Part shown: positions 40,716 to 49,024 of the stretch, piece by piece | How the letters are laid out: the number at the start of each line of letters is the position of its first letter | Numbering within the stretch: the first letter of the stretch is position 1 | Origin: Caribbeanibacter sp964518305 | GTDB taxonomy: Bacteria; Gemmatimonadota; Gemmatimonadetes; Palauibacterales; Palauibacteraceae | Assembly: GCA_964518305.1 (NCBI GenBank) | Contig: CAZFDK010000002.1 | Location: forward strand, 53,564-117,563 | Length of the DNA: 64,000 bases | Direction: 5' to 3' | The notes under the pieces: model-generated | Database searches by the model: none | Told to the model about the DNA's origin: nothing | Seen by the model: the letters and a program-made list of their open reading frames with translations, nothing else | Translations under genes and position numbers: made by a program

Positions 40716-43442
40716 CTACCGGGAACCGCCCAGCAGAACCGCGTTCACGAAGACGAGCCCGGAGGCCTCGGCGTAGGCCCGGTAGTTCGGGTCCTCGGCG
40801 AAGGCGACCAGCGAGCCGCGGCCCTCCGGCTGATGGATCAGCCACGCCTTGTGGGCCAGCTGGGGCCGGGCGTCCTCCCAGACGACGCCTCCCGCAACCA
40901 GCTCCTCCAGGCCGGCGTACCGGCCCACGTTCCGTCCCTGGTCCAGGGTGATGGGCGTGAAGACCCGGTCGCTGTCCACCACGGCCCCGATGCGGCCGTC
41001 GGTCCCGGCGGCGAGCCAGTGCTCCTCGTCGAGCACCACGTTCAGGATCGCGCCCGGCACCGACGCCGGCGGCTCCACGTCGGGATCGATGGCCTCCAGG
41101 TAGTCGATGGGCTGATCGGGGGGACCGGCGTCCCGCCCGGCTCCCGAGTCCGCTTCCCCACCTCCCTGCCCGAATTCCGGCGCGCCGCCGCGGAGCTCCG
41201 TCGTCGTCTCCAGCAGTCCGACGCGGCTCGCCCACCGGGAGGCCTCGGCCATGGTGACCAGGGTCCCGCCGCTGCGCATCCAGTCCCGAAGCTCCGCGAC
41301 GAAGTCGTCGGACCACGTCCCCGTGTAGCGGCCGTTCGGAAGGACCAGGACGTCGTACTCGGAGAGCAGGACGTCCGGCATCTCCGACGCCCGGACCGCC
41401 GTCACCGGCAAGCCGTAGCGCTTCTCCAGCGTGTAGCGGGCCCATCCGGCGGAGTACGCCCGGGCGGGCTCGTCCCAGGCCAGGGCCACGGACGGGGTCT
41501 CCGGTATCGCCTCCACCTCGCCGCTCCCCAGCGACATGCCCCGGTCCACGAAGCTCTCGTCCACGGGCACCACCCCGGCCCCGTTGCCGGCCACGGCCGC
41601 TCGGAGGCGGTCCCGCAGCTCGGGTCCGTTGTCGTCGTTTCGGACGATGACCGTGCCCACGCCGAACTCGCGGCCGTCGAGCGTGAACCTGGCGCCGGCG
41701 GTGCGGAGGAAGACCCCGTCGTCCAGCAGGTCGGCCGCGGCGGCCGCCCCGGCCGAGTTCCAGGGGATCAGATAGCCCACGCGGGCCGGCGGAACCTCCG
41801 GCGCAGGATCCGCTTCCGTGGCGTCAGCCCCCGGGGCGGGCGCCTCCACCGGCGTCGAGGCCACGTCCAGGGACCGGTCCAGCGTGATCGCCTCCACGTC
41901 CCACAGGAGGGGGAGGCTCCACGCCGTCACGTCGTAGATCTCGTCCGGCAGCCGCTGGGCGCGTCGCTCCCGCTGCCGCTCCAGGAATTCCTCGTTCATG
42001 GGCGTGTGGTCGTCCAGGAGGTTCCGGGCCAGGCGGTGCGCCGGCTGGTCCATGGGCACGATCCACGTCTCGCCGGAGGGCAGCGTCCGCTCGCCGGCCT
42101 CCACAGGCTCGTCGGCGCGACTCACCCGGATACCGTTCCGGGCCAGCGTGCGGGCCAGTTTCGCTGCCATGGCCGGGTCGTGGGCCGAGTGGAGAAGGTA
42201 GGTGCGGGTCTGACCCGTCCGGCCCATCTCCACGGCGCCCCGCCGGAACTCCACGAAGTCGCGCATCAGGGCCTCGCGGTTGCGGGCCGCCGTGGCCGCC
42301 GTCTCCATGGCCGAGGTCCAGTGGTGGAGCACGCCGTCGCCGTAGGTGAGCAGGCTTCCGTCGTCCTTCCGGTAGAGGAGGCCGCGGGCCGAAGCCTGCT
42401 CGAAGGTCATCCCCAGCGACCCGTGGGCCGTGGGCCAGGAGACGCCGTACCCCGGGTAGAAGGATGTGAAGATCTCACGGGTGAAGTAGGAGAAGCCCCG
42501 CTCGTCGAAGCGGTCGCCGATGCTCCGGCCGAAGCGGGCGTACCACTCGTCCTGCGTCGCGGTCACGTAGGTGTTCACCGGGACGGCCGCCGGCGGGAAG
42601 TAGTAGGTGGCGTCGCCGCCCATCTCGTGCAGGTCCACGGTCACGTGCGGCTGGAAGGAGAGCAGCGCCTCCACCCGACCGCGGCTCTCCGGCTGGCTCT
42701 GTGTGAACCAGTCCCGGTTGAGGTCGAACAGGTAGTGGTTGGTCCTCCCGCCGGGCCACGGCTGGTCGTGACCGGCGGCGTTGGGATCGGGATCCGGCGG
42801 CGTCGCCCGGTTCTGTGCGTACCGGCTGACGAAGCGGTACCGGCCGTCGGGGTTCTGGTTCGGGTCGACCAGCACGAGCGACCGCCGGAGGATCGAGTCG
42901 GCGGTGGCGTCGTTCTCCGCGGCCAGAAGGTGATACGCCTCGGCCATGGCCGCGCCGGAGGAGGAGATCTCGTCGCCGTGGACGCCGTGGACGAGCGCCG
43001 TGACGACGGGGAGCTCCCCGATCAGCCGCTCGATCTCCCCGGCCTCCGCCCGGTCGGGGTTGGCCAGGGTCCGGAGCCCCTCCTTCACCTCGTCGAGCCG
43101 CGAGATCCGCTCGGCCGAGCCGATGACGAGCATCTGGAGCGGACGGCCCTCGTGGGTGGTCCCGTACTCGATGAGCCGGGTGCGCTCCGGAGCCGCCTTC
43201 GCCAGCGCGCGCATGTAGGCCGCGATCTCGTCCGGGGGCGTGATCTCCCGGTGAAAGTCGTGCCCGGCCACCTCCCGCAGCGTCGGCACCGACGGGTCGT
43301 ACTCCGTGCCGGGGGAGAGCACCTCGACGAAGGGCTCGTCCCAGCCCGGCTCCCCGGGCAGCGGCGTGCTCCGCTCCTGCGCGGTGAGCGGCGCCGCGAC
43401 GAGGGCGGCGAGAATGAGAGGGAGAGGGAGAATCCGATGCAT
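40716..43442 (-). CDS. Exported M14-family zinc carboxypeptidase
   Basis: A 908-residue protein starting at ATG 43442 (GAAGGAG upstream), with a signal peptide ending LTAQE. The M14 catalytic domain (about 60-380) has EYGTTHEGRPLQMLVIGS, the zinc ligands in ALVHGVHGDEISSSGAA (HxxE) and VTVDLHEMGGDATYYF (His), NRDW and the catalytic glutamate in GMTFEQASARG. A roughly 500-residue C-terminal region contains a glutamine-amidotransferase-like beta-alpha segment (YDVLVLPNGRYTG, LRDWMRSGGTLV). It is likely a periplasmic or surface peptidase degrading proteins or peptidoglycan peptides. Confidence 0.9.
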   Translation of the reverse strand: MHRILPLPLILAALVAAPLTAQERSTPLPGEPGWDEPFVEVLSPGTEYDPSVPTLREVAGHDFHREITPPDEIAAYMRALAKAAPERTRLIEYGTTHEGRPLQMLVIGSAERISRLDEVKEGLRTLANPDRAEAGEIERLIGELPVVTALVHGVHGDEISSSGAAMAEAYHLLAAENDATADSILRRSLVLVDPNQNPDGRYRFVSRYAQNRATPPDPDPNAAGHDQPWPGGRTNHYLFDLNRDWFTQSQPESRGRVEALLSFQPHVTVDLHEMGGDATYYFPPAAVPVNTYVTATQDEWYARFGRSIGDRFDERGFSYFTREIFTSFYPGYGVSWPTAHGSLGMTFEQASARGLLYRKDDGSLLTYGDGVLHHWTSAMETAATAARNREALMRDFVEFRRGAVEMGRTGQTRTYLLHSAHDPAMAAKLARTLARNGIRVSRADEPVEAGERTLPSGETWIVPMDQPAHRLARNLLDDHTPMNEEFLERQRERRAQRLPDEIYDVTAWSLPLLWDVEAITLDRSLDVASTPVEAPAPGADATEADPAPEVPPARVGYLIPWNSAGAAAAADLLDDGVFLRTAGARFTLDGREFGVGTVIVRNDDNGPELRDRLRAAVAGNGAGVVPVDESFVDRGMSLGSGEVEAIPETPSVALAWDEPARAYSAGWARYTLEKRYGLPVTAVRASEMPDVLLSEYDVLVLPNGRYTGTWSDDFVAELRDWMRSGGTLVTMAEASRWASRVGLLETTTELRGGAPEFGQGGGEADSGAGRDAGPPDQPIDYLEAIDPDVEPPASVPGAILNVVLDEEHWLAAGTDGRIGAVVDSDRVFTPITLDQGRNVGRYAGLEELVAGGVVWEDARPQLAHKAWLIHQPEGRGSLVAFAEDPNYRAYAEASGLVFVNAVLLGGSR

Positions 43443-43821
43443 GGCGTGCTCCTTCGGGGAAATGGCTTTACGGGCGGAGCCCGCTCGCCAATCTATGTGG
43501 ACGCCCCGCGGACGACAGTGCCGGCACCCTGCCGAGGCGCGACGAGCGGCCCGTGCGGTCCGACGGCCACGAATTTCGCGGCGGGTGCCGTGAGGGGAGA
43601 GTCGGGACGCAGCCGCGGGATGGTCGCGTGGGAGACCGGATCAGACGAATGGGTCGTGGAGGTGCTTCGCTGGTGCTTCCGCCGGGAGGCGAGAACAGGG
43701 GTTCCCCTGATGGTCCTATCAGCGGAATGGAACTGGCAACAGCTCCCGCCACGCGAGCGGCACGGGAATCCCCGTGCCGCGGACGGCGTTCTCAGGCTCA
43801 CGTTCTGCCCGAACGAGACCG
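43443..43821. other. Intergenic region with a perfect 10-bp hairpin
   Basis: This 379-base gap lies between the divergent M14 gene and the flippase-like gene. It contains GCGGCACGGG-AATC-CCCGTGCCGC (43757-43780), a perfect hairpin about 40 bases before the plus-strand start, a possible attenuator or RNA-stabilising element. A plus-strand open frame from 43619 reads plausibly for some 50 codons (MVAWETGSDEWVVEVLRWCF) but runs into the next gene and has no ribosome site. Confidence 0.45.
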
Positions 43822-44718
43822 ATGAGCTTCATCCCCAGTCGAGAAGGCCTGCTCGACCGGATCGAGCGCCTGGCCGAGTACCGGCCGTCCGCCGTCACCC
43901 GGCGCGTACTGGGCGTGACGGCTCTGCTCGTCTTCCTGGTGAGCCTGGGTGTGGCGTTCCGCCACCTCCCCACCCTTGACCTCAGCCCGGAGCTGCTCTT
44001 CGTCGTCGCCGCCGGATCCGTCGCGGTCTTCGGGGTCAACACGGCGGAGCTCCGGATCACGGGCCACCTCTCCCGACGCCGCCTCTCGTGGCCCGACGCG
44101 GCCGAGAAGACGCTCTGGGCCACGGCGGCGAACCTCCTGCCGGTGCCGGGAGGCTCGCTGATCCGACTGCAGGCGGTAGCGGACGGACCGGATGGCTGGT
44201 CGAGGGCCACCCGATGCACCCTGGTACCGAGCACGGGCTGGTTCGCGATCACCTTCCTGACCGCCGGTGCGGCGCTCGCTTACCTGGGAGGGCACGCGCT
44301 CGCCCTTGCGGCCGTCGCGCTGGGCCTCGCCGGTAGCCTGGTCACCTGGTTCCTGATGCCCACGGACCGCACGAATGCGGAGACGGTGATCTCACTCTCG
44401 GCCCTGGAATTCGGCTTCGTCGCCGCGAGCTCGCTGCGGCTGATCGCGCTCTTCGCGGCGCTCGGCCATCCCATCGATCCCCTGTCGGCAGTGGTCCTCA
44501 CCACCGCCGCCGTGCTGGCGACGGCCGCCGGCGTCTTCCCGGGCGGACTGGGACTCCGGGAGCTCCTGGCCGCCACCATGGCGCCGCTCCTCGGGATTCC
44601 CCCTTCCCTGGCCATCCTGGTGAGTGCACTGGACCGCGTCGTGGGACTCGGCACGGTCTCGCTCCTCACCGCCGTCCACCAGGTTCTCGCCCCGGAGATC
44701 GAGCCCGCCTCACGGTGA
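43822..44718 (+). CDS. Lysylphosphatidylglycerol-synthase-TM / flippase-like membrane protein
   Basis: A 298-residue protein with about 8 transmembrane helices, from ATG 43822; ATG 43774 in the same frame is an alternative. It shows the LPG_synthase_TM (UPF0104/AglD-like) pattern: a polar-Asn helix AVFGVNTAELRITGHLSRRRLSW, NLLPVPGGSLIRLQAV, and near the end AAGVFPGGLGLRELLAATMAPLLGIPPSLAILVSALDRVVGLG, the conserved GGxGxxE region of the family. It may flip a lipid or isoprenoid-linked substrate. The last nine bases overlap the convergent methyltransferase gene. Confidence 0.75.
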   Translation: MSFIPSREGLLDRIERLAEYRPSAVTRRVLGVTALLVFLVSLGVAFRHLPTLDLSPELLFVVAAGSVAVFGVNTAELRITGHLSRRRLSWPDAAEKTLWATAANLLPVPGGSLIRLQAVADGPDGWSRATRCTLVPSTGWFAITFLTAGAALAYLGGHALALAAVALGLAGSLVTWFLMPTDRTNAETVISLSALEFGFVAASSLRLIALFAALGHPIDPLSAVVLTTAAVLATAAGVFPGGLGLRELLAATMAPLLGIPPSLAILVSALDRVVGLGTVSLLTAVHQVLAPEIEPASR

Positions 44719-45726
44719 GGACGGGGGCGCCCCGCCTCCCTCCCACTCGAGGATGGACGTGTCGGTGTCCTCCACCCGCCGTGCGGACCAGCGAGCACCG
44801 TCCGGGGTCCGCCCCTGGATCCGGTCGCCCGTGACGGTGCCCCCCAGGACGAGAGAGGCCCCGTCCGCGCCGAGCAGCGTGATACGCACCTCGGTTCCCT
44901 GGACCTGCACGGTGTCCGCCTCCGCGGCGCCTGCGGTCGAGTTGACCCGCACTTCCCGATAGCGCTGGTCGAGCCGCATCCGCGCGGTGCGACCCTCCGG
45001 AAGCGACACCGTCCACGTGCCGCCGACGTCCGCCGGGACCACCCACCGGTAGAGCTCGGCCGGGCCGCGGATGGGCTCCGTGCCAGGTATGTTCGAGTCC
45101 CCGTCCTCCGGGGAACGGAGCGCCGCCACCACGGAGTCGAACACCGCCTCCTGCTCCCGCCCTTCCACCGGAGGCACGTCGTCCAGCGAGCGCGTCGATG
45201 CACCTTCCCTGCCGGGCACCCGTACCACGCTGTCCGGCTGCCACTCCCCCATGTCGAAGTCGTGGGCCACGATCCGGTCGCCGGGCTCGAGCTGCCGCAG
45301 GAGCTTCGACCGGAGCTTCCGGTTCATCTCCGGAAACAGGTAGAGCGTCACGACGGTGGCGGAGCGCAGATCCGTCTCGAAGAGGTCACCCTGGATGAAG
45401 CGGACCAGGCTGTCCACCCTCGCCGCCGCGGCGTTCTTCCGCGCTCGGGAGACGAGATCCGGCTGGATCTCGACGCCCACCCCTTGCGCCCCGTACAGGC
45501 GGGCCGCCGTCACGGGGAGCCGGCCGTCTCCGGAGCCCAGGTCGTAGACGGTGTCCGACCGCGAGACGTCGGCGAGCTGCAGCATTTCCTCCACCGCGTT
45601 CATCGGCGTCGGTACGTAGGGGGCCCCCGGCGCGGTCTCCTGAGAGCAAGCCGCGGACGGCCGGACAAGGCCGACGAAAAAAGCTGCGAGGCACGCGAGC
45701 AGGAAGTGCGGGCGCGACGGACTCAT
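44710..45726 (-). CDS. SAM-dependent methyltransferase with an N-terminal export signal
   Basis: A 338-residue protein starting at ATG 45726. Residues 1-28 look like a signal peptide (LLACLAAFFVGLVRPSAACSQ), possibly lipoprotein-type. Residues about 35-165 form a class-I methyltransferase domain: VYDLGSGDGRLPVTAARLYGAQGVGVEI, FIQGDLFETDL, ATVVTLYLFPEMN and VAHDFDMGEWQPD. A C-terminal beta domain (about 220-338) has no recognised family. A SAM enzyme outside the cytoplasm would lack cofactor, so either the signal is a membrane anchor or the domain has another role. Confidence 0.8.
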   Translation of the reverse strand: MSPSRPHFLLACLAAFFVGLVRPSAACSQETAPGAPYVPTPMNAVEEMLQLADVSRSDTVYDLGSGDGRLPVTAARLYGAQGVGVEIQPDLVSRARKNAAAARVDSLVRFIQGDLFETDLRSATVVTLYLFPEMNRKLRSKLLRQLEPGDRIVAHDFDMGEWQPDSVVRVPGREGASTRSLDDVPPVEGREQEAVFDSVVAALRSPEDGDSNIPGTEPIRGPAELYRWVVPADVGGTWTVSLPEGRTARMRLDQRYREVRVNSTAGAAEADTVQVQGTEVRITLLGADGASLVLGGTVTGDRIQGRTPDGARWSARRVEDTDTSILEWEGGGAPPSSP

Positions 45727-45839
45727 CGAAGGGAATCCCCGAGCTGGAGCTGGCGGCCTGCGAACGACGGGGCACGGTACCCGCGAGCCGCGGCATCGTT
45801 GGATGGGGCTGGATGGGAGGGCGTCCGGCCAGCCCGTTC

Positions 45840-46328
45840 TCAGTTGCCGGACTCCTCTTCGGGCATCCGCACGGCGACCACGCGACCGGTGGCGGTGGGC
45901 TCCCCCTCGGCATACACGGTCTCACGGACGATCACCTTCCGGTCGCTACGATCGACGATTCGTCCGCGCACCTCCAGCTCCGGACCGAGTGGCGTCGGAC
46001 TCTCGAACTCGACCTGCAGGGAGGCCGTCACGAAGCGGGGGATCTTCCCCCGGGCGGTGTCGGGGCCGAGGTCGATCCCCTCCGCCCGGGCCGCGGCCAG
46101 GGCCGCAGATCCGGTCCCGTGGCAGTCGATGAGCGAGGCGATCATTCCGCCATAGACGGTACCGGGCACGGCCGTGTGAAAGGGCTCCGGGGTGAACCGG
46201 GCCACGGTCTCCCCCCCGTCCCAGAAGCTGCGAATCCGGTGACCGTGCTCGTTCAACCGGCCGCAGCCGTAGCAGTGGGCCACGTCGCCCGGGTACAGAT
46301 CCTGGATGGCCGTCCGCTCGTCGGTCAT
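45840..46328 (-). CDS. PaaI-like hotdog thioesterase
   Basis: A 162-residue hotdog-fold protein starting at ATG 46328. HCYGCGRLNEHGHRI (an N-terminal CxxC segment typical of one PaaI/THEM4-like subgroup), then GTVYGGMIASLIDCHGTGSAAL (the GGxxxxlxD hotdog helix with catalytic Asp) and FVTASLQVEFESPTPLGPELEVRGRI. It should hydrolyse acyl-CoA thioesters in the cytoplasm; the chain type is unknown. It lies 64 bases downstream of nhaA on the same strand. Confidence 0.88.
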   Translation of the reverse strand: MTDERTAIQDLYPGDVAHCYGCGRLNEHGHRIRSFWDGGETVARFTPEPFHTAVPGTVYGGMIASLIDCHGTGSAALAAARAEGIDLGPDTARGKIPRFVTASLQVEFESPTPLGPELEVRGRIVDRSDRKVIVRETVYAEGEPTATGRVVAVRMPEEESGN

Positions 46329-46392
46329 GGGGGGAATCCGTGATCGCGGTGAGAATCTCGCGTGCGAGCACCGCCGAAGACGACGGCTCCGA

Positions 46393-47751
46393 TCACTGGC
46401 TCGTCATCTCCCGGTCGGCGTGCTCTCCGGGCTGCGCGCCGCCGAGCACGGCCCAGCCGAGAAGGCCCGAGAGCAGGGAGCCGGCCAGGATGCCCGTCTT
46501 CGCGCCGTCCAGGCGCACGCCCTCGAATGCCAGGCCGCCGATGAAGATCGACATCGTGAACCCGATCCCGCACAGGCATGCCACCCCGTAGACGTGCCGC
46601 CAGGTGACGCGGTCGGGGAGCGTGGCCAGGCCGACCCGGACGGCGACCCAGGCGAACCCGGCGACCCCCAGCTGCTTGCCGGCGAGCAGGCCGATGAGCA
46701 CGGCCAGCGTGACCGGAGCTGTGAGCGCGCCCATCGGGTCCGCTCCGAATCGGACGCCCGCGTTGGCCAGGGCGAAGAGCGGCATCACACCGTAGGTCAC
46801 CCAGGGGAGCAGCCCGTGCTCCAGCCGCAGGAGGGGACTGTCGACGCGCTCGGTGCCCACTTCGAGCGAGTGGACGACCTCGTGCTCTTCCTGGGTGGGA
46901 ACCCGTGCCCCGTGAGCGTCCGTCGCCGAGAGCCGGTCCAGGAGGGTTCGCGCGCGCTCTACGAAGTCCGTGAGGTCTATGCGCCGTCCCACCGGCACGG
47001 CCGCGGCGAGGAGCACGCCGGCCACGGTGGCGTGAACACCGGACTGGAGCACGGCGATCCACAGGAGCATCCCGGCCGCCCCGTACGCGGAGAGGGCCCG
47101 GATCCCGAGCCGGTTCATCCCGATCAGGACGATGAAGATGCCCGCGGCCGCGAGGAGGGCCGGAGCCGAGACCTCCGCCGTGAAGAACAGCGCGATCACC
47201 AGCACCGCGCCCAGGTCGTCCACGATGGCCAGGGCGGCCAGGAACACCCGTAGCGCGGAGGGAAGGCCGCGGCCCAGGAGCGCCAGCACTCCGAGGGCGA
47301 ACGCGATGTCGGTGGCCATCGGTATGGCCCACCCCGAGGCCGCCTCCCCGCCGCCCGCCACCGCGACGTAGAGGAAGGCGGGCACGACCATTCCGCCGGC
47401 CGCGGCGCTCAGCGGCAGGGCGGCCCGGCGGAGGGAGGCGAGCTCCCCCACCAGGACCTCCCGCTTGATCTCGAGACCGACGAGCAGGAAGAAGGCGGCC
47501 ATCAGCCCGTCGTTGATCCACAGGAGCAGCGGCTTCCGGATCCCCACCGGTCCGAGCTCCACGGCCACCGGCGTCCGCCAGAGAGCGAAGTAGGAGGCCG
47601 ACCAGGGGGAATTCGCCCAGACGAGGGCCACGACGGCGGCGACCAGCAGGAGAATGCCGCCCGCCGCCTCGAGACGGAAAAATCGCTCGAAGGGGCCGGC
47701 GATCAGCGAACGAACGCCCGGATACCGGGTCGACTGCTCAGTGGACGTCAC
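46393..47751 (-). CDS. nhaA: Na+/H+ antiporter NhaA
   Basis: A 452-residue, 12-helix antiporter. The family blocks are intact: FFRLEAAGGILLLVAAVVALVWANSP, WINDGLMAAFFLLVGLEIKREVLVGEL, IPMATDIAFALGVLALLG and the ion-binding aspartate pair in LAIVDDLGAVLVIALFF. The FALANAGV and GKQLGV segments complete it. The loop between the halves is longer than in E. coli (about 270-300, with THEEHE-like charge). It exchanges 2 H+ for Na+, important at alkaline pH and high salt. Good ATG at 47751. Confidence 0.95.
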   Translation of the reverse strand: MTSTEQSTRYPGVRSLIAGPFERFFRLEAAGGILLLVAAVVALVWANSPWSASYFALWRTPVAVELGPVGIRKPLLLWINDGLMAAFFLLVGLEIKREVLVGELASLRRAALPLSAAAGGMVVPAFLYVAVAGGGEAASGWAIPMATDIAFALGVLALLGRGLPSALRVFLAALAIVDDLGAVLVIALFFTAEVSAPALLAAAGIFIVLIGMNRLGIRALSAYGAAGMLLWIAVLQSGVHATVAGVLLAAAVPVGRRIDLTDFVERARTLLDRLSATDAHGARVPTQEEHEVVHSLEVGTERVDSPLLRLEHGLLPWVTYGVMPLFALANAGVRFGADPMGALTAPVTLAVLIGLLAGKQLGVAGFAWVAVRVGLATLPDRVTWRHVYGVACLCGIGFTMSIFIGGLAFEGVRLDGAKTGILAGSLLSGLLGWAVLGGAQPGEHADREMTSQ

Positions 47752-47849
47752 TCCTTTTCCCCCTCCGTAAGAGCTGCCGGGCCGGGCACTGCCCGCCGTT
47801 CACAGCCACGGGGTCGATCCTCCCGGACCCCGGCCCCGAAGGATGCGTC

Positions 47850-48887
47850 TCACATGGCGAGCGAGAGCACCAGGAAGCCACCCAGGTACAGGCTGATCAT
47901 GAGCACGCCCTCCACTCCGATGCGCGCCGGGCCGACCTCCTGCCGGTGCAGCAGGCCACCGAGGAGCACAAGATTGAGGAGGATCGTCAGGGCCACCAGG
48001 AAGATCTCGTGGTCCCCCACGCCCGGAGCGTGGTAGAGCGACCCCCCGATGAACGCCACATCGGCGGCAGCCACGAAGAGGACGTCGAAGAAGTTGCCCC
48101 CGACGATGTCGCTCACCGCCAGCGTGAGCGCCTCCTCCCGAACCGCCGACACGCTGGTGACCAGCTCGGGCAGGGAGGTGGCGCCGGCCAGGAAGAGTCC
48201 TCCGACCACGGCCTCGGGTATGCCCGTGAGGAGCACCAGGTTCTCCGCCGACTCCTCGATGGCGGCGCCGGCCAGGGCCGTCACCAGGCCCGTCCCGACG
48301 ACCCCGAGCGACAGCCGCACGATGCTGGATGTCTCGTACTCGGGGTCCGGCTCGTCCCGGACGGTCAGCGTGGTCTCCCGCGGCCTCCACATCGGGCGCT
48401 CCCTGGTGAGGTAGACCAGCCAGAACGCGACCCCGGCGAAGCCGACGAGCAGGAACGTGCTCGGATGGATGTGGCCCAGGGTCGCCTCCGGGCCCGCGAA
48501 CCCGGTCAGGGTCACCGTCAGCAGCAGCACCAGGGCGAGGGTCTGGACCAGGTTCGGCGCGGACGCAGCGGCATGCTCCAGGTTGGCCTTCGGGTAGGCG
48601 AGGTCCGCCCCGGCCAGTGCCACGGTCTGAATGGCGATTCCTCCCAGGGCGTTGGAGATGGCCAGCGACGCCCGGCCGTCGAGCGCGGCCACGACGGACG
48701 CCGTCAGCCCCGGAAGAGCGGTGATCGCCCCGAGCATGATGGTGCCGGTGAGGGCTTCGCCCAGGCCCGTCCGGTCGGCCACCCGATCCGCGTATCGCGC
48801 GAGCCTGGTCCCGGCCAGCCCGATCGCTGCCGCGGTGGCGGCGAACACCAGCAACTCGGCCCACAGGGGTAGGGTCCATTCGATCAC
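47850..48887 (-). CDS. CaCA-family cation exchanger (Na+/Ca2+ antiporter-like)
   Basis: A 345-residue, 10-helix protein with the two alpha repeats of the Ca2+/cation antiporter superfamily: GTIMLGAITALPGLTASVVAA (the usual G(T)SlPE is replaced by TALPGL) and VVGGLFLAGATSLPELVTSVSAVREEAL (canonical G-x-T-S-x-P-E), with SNALGG and SDIVGGNFFDVLF as their second halves. Because repeat 1 lacks the glutamate, stoichiometry or ion choice may differ from a standard Na+/Ca2+ exchanger. It is divergent from the SulP gene, upstream of nhaA by 98 bases. Confidence 0.85.
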   Translation of the reverse strand: MIEWTLPLWAELLVFAATAAAIGLAGTRLARYADRVADRTGLGEALTGTIMLGAITALPGLTASVVAALDGRASLAISNALGGIAIQTVALAGADLAYPKANLEHAAASAPNLVQTLALVLLLTVTLTGFAGPEATLGHIHPSTFLLVGFAGVAFWLVYLTRERPMWRPRETTLTVRDEPDPEYETSSIVRLSLGVVGTGLVTALAGAAIEESAENLVLLTGIPEAVVGGLFLAGATSLPELVTSVSAVREEALTLAVSDIVGGNFFDVLFVAAADVAFIGGSLYHAPGVGDHEIFLVALTILLNLVLLGGLLHRQEVGPARIGVEGVLMISLYLGGFLVLSLAM

Positions 48888-49024
48888 GACTGCTGCCGAT
48901 CCCGCCCCCCGTCGATCGGAACGAAGTCCCGCCCACCGGCTTGTGGCCAGCGCGACGATGGCACAGTTGTCCTGCTTCGAACGGTGATCGACTCCTTCCT
49001 CATCCCGAAGCGAGCGCGGGCGGC

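Noticed and set aside
43619..43979. Plus-strand frame reading MVAWETGSDEWVVEV
   Set aside because: The first 50 codons look plausible, but there is no ribosome site and the rest is out of frame inside the flippase-like gene.
40680..43979. A 1,099-codon plus-strand frame
   Set aside because: Antisense to the M14 carboxypeptidase; the composition is Gly/Arg/Val/His-rich with no motif.
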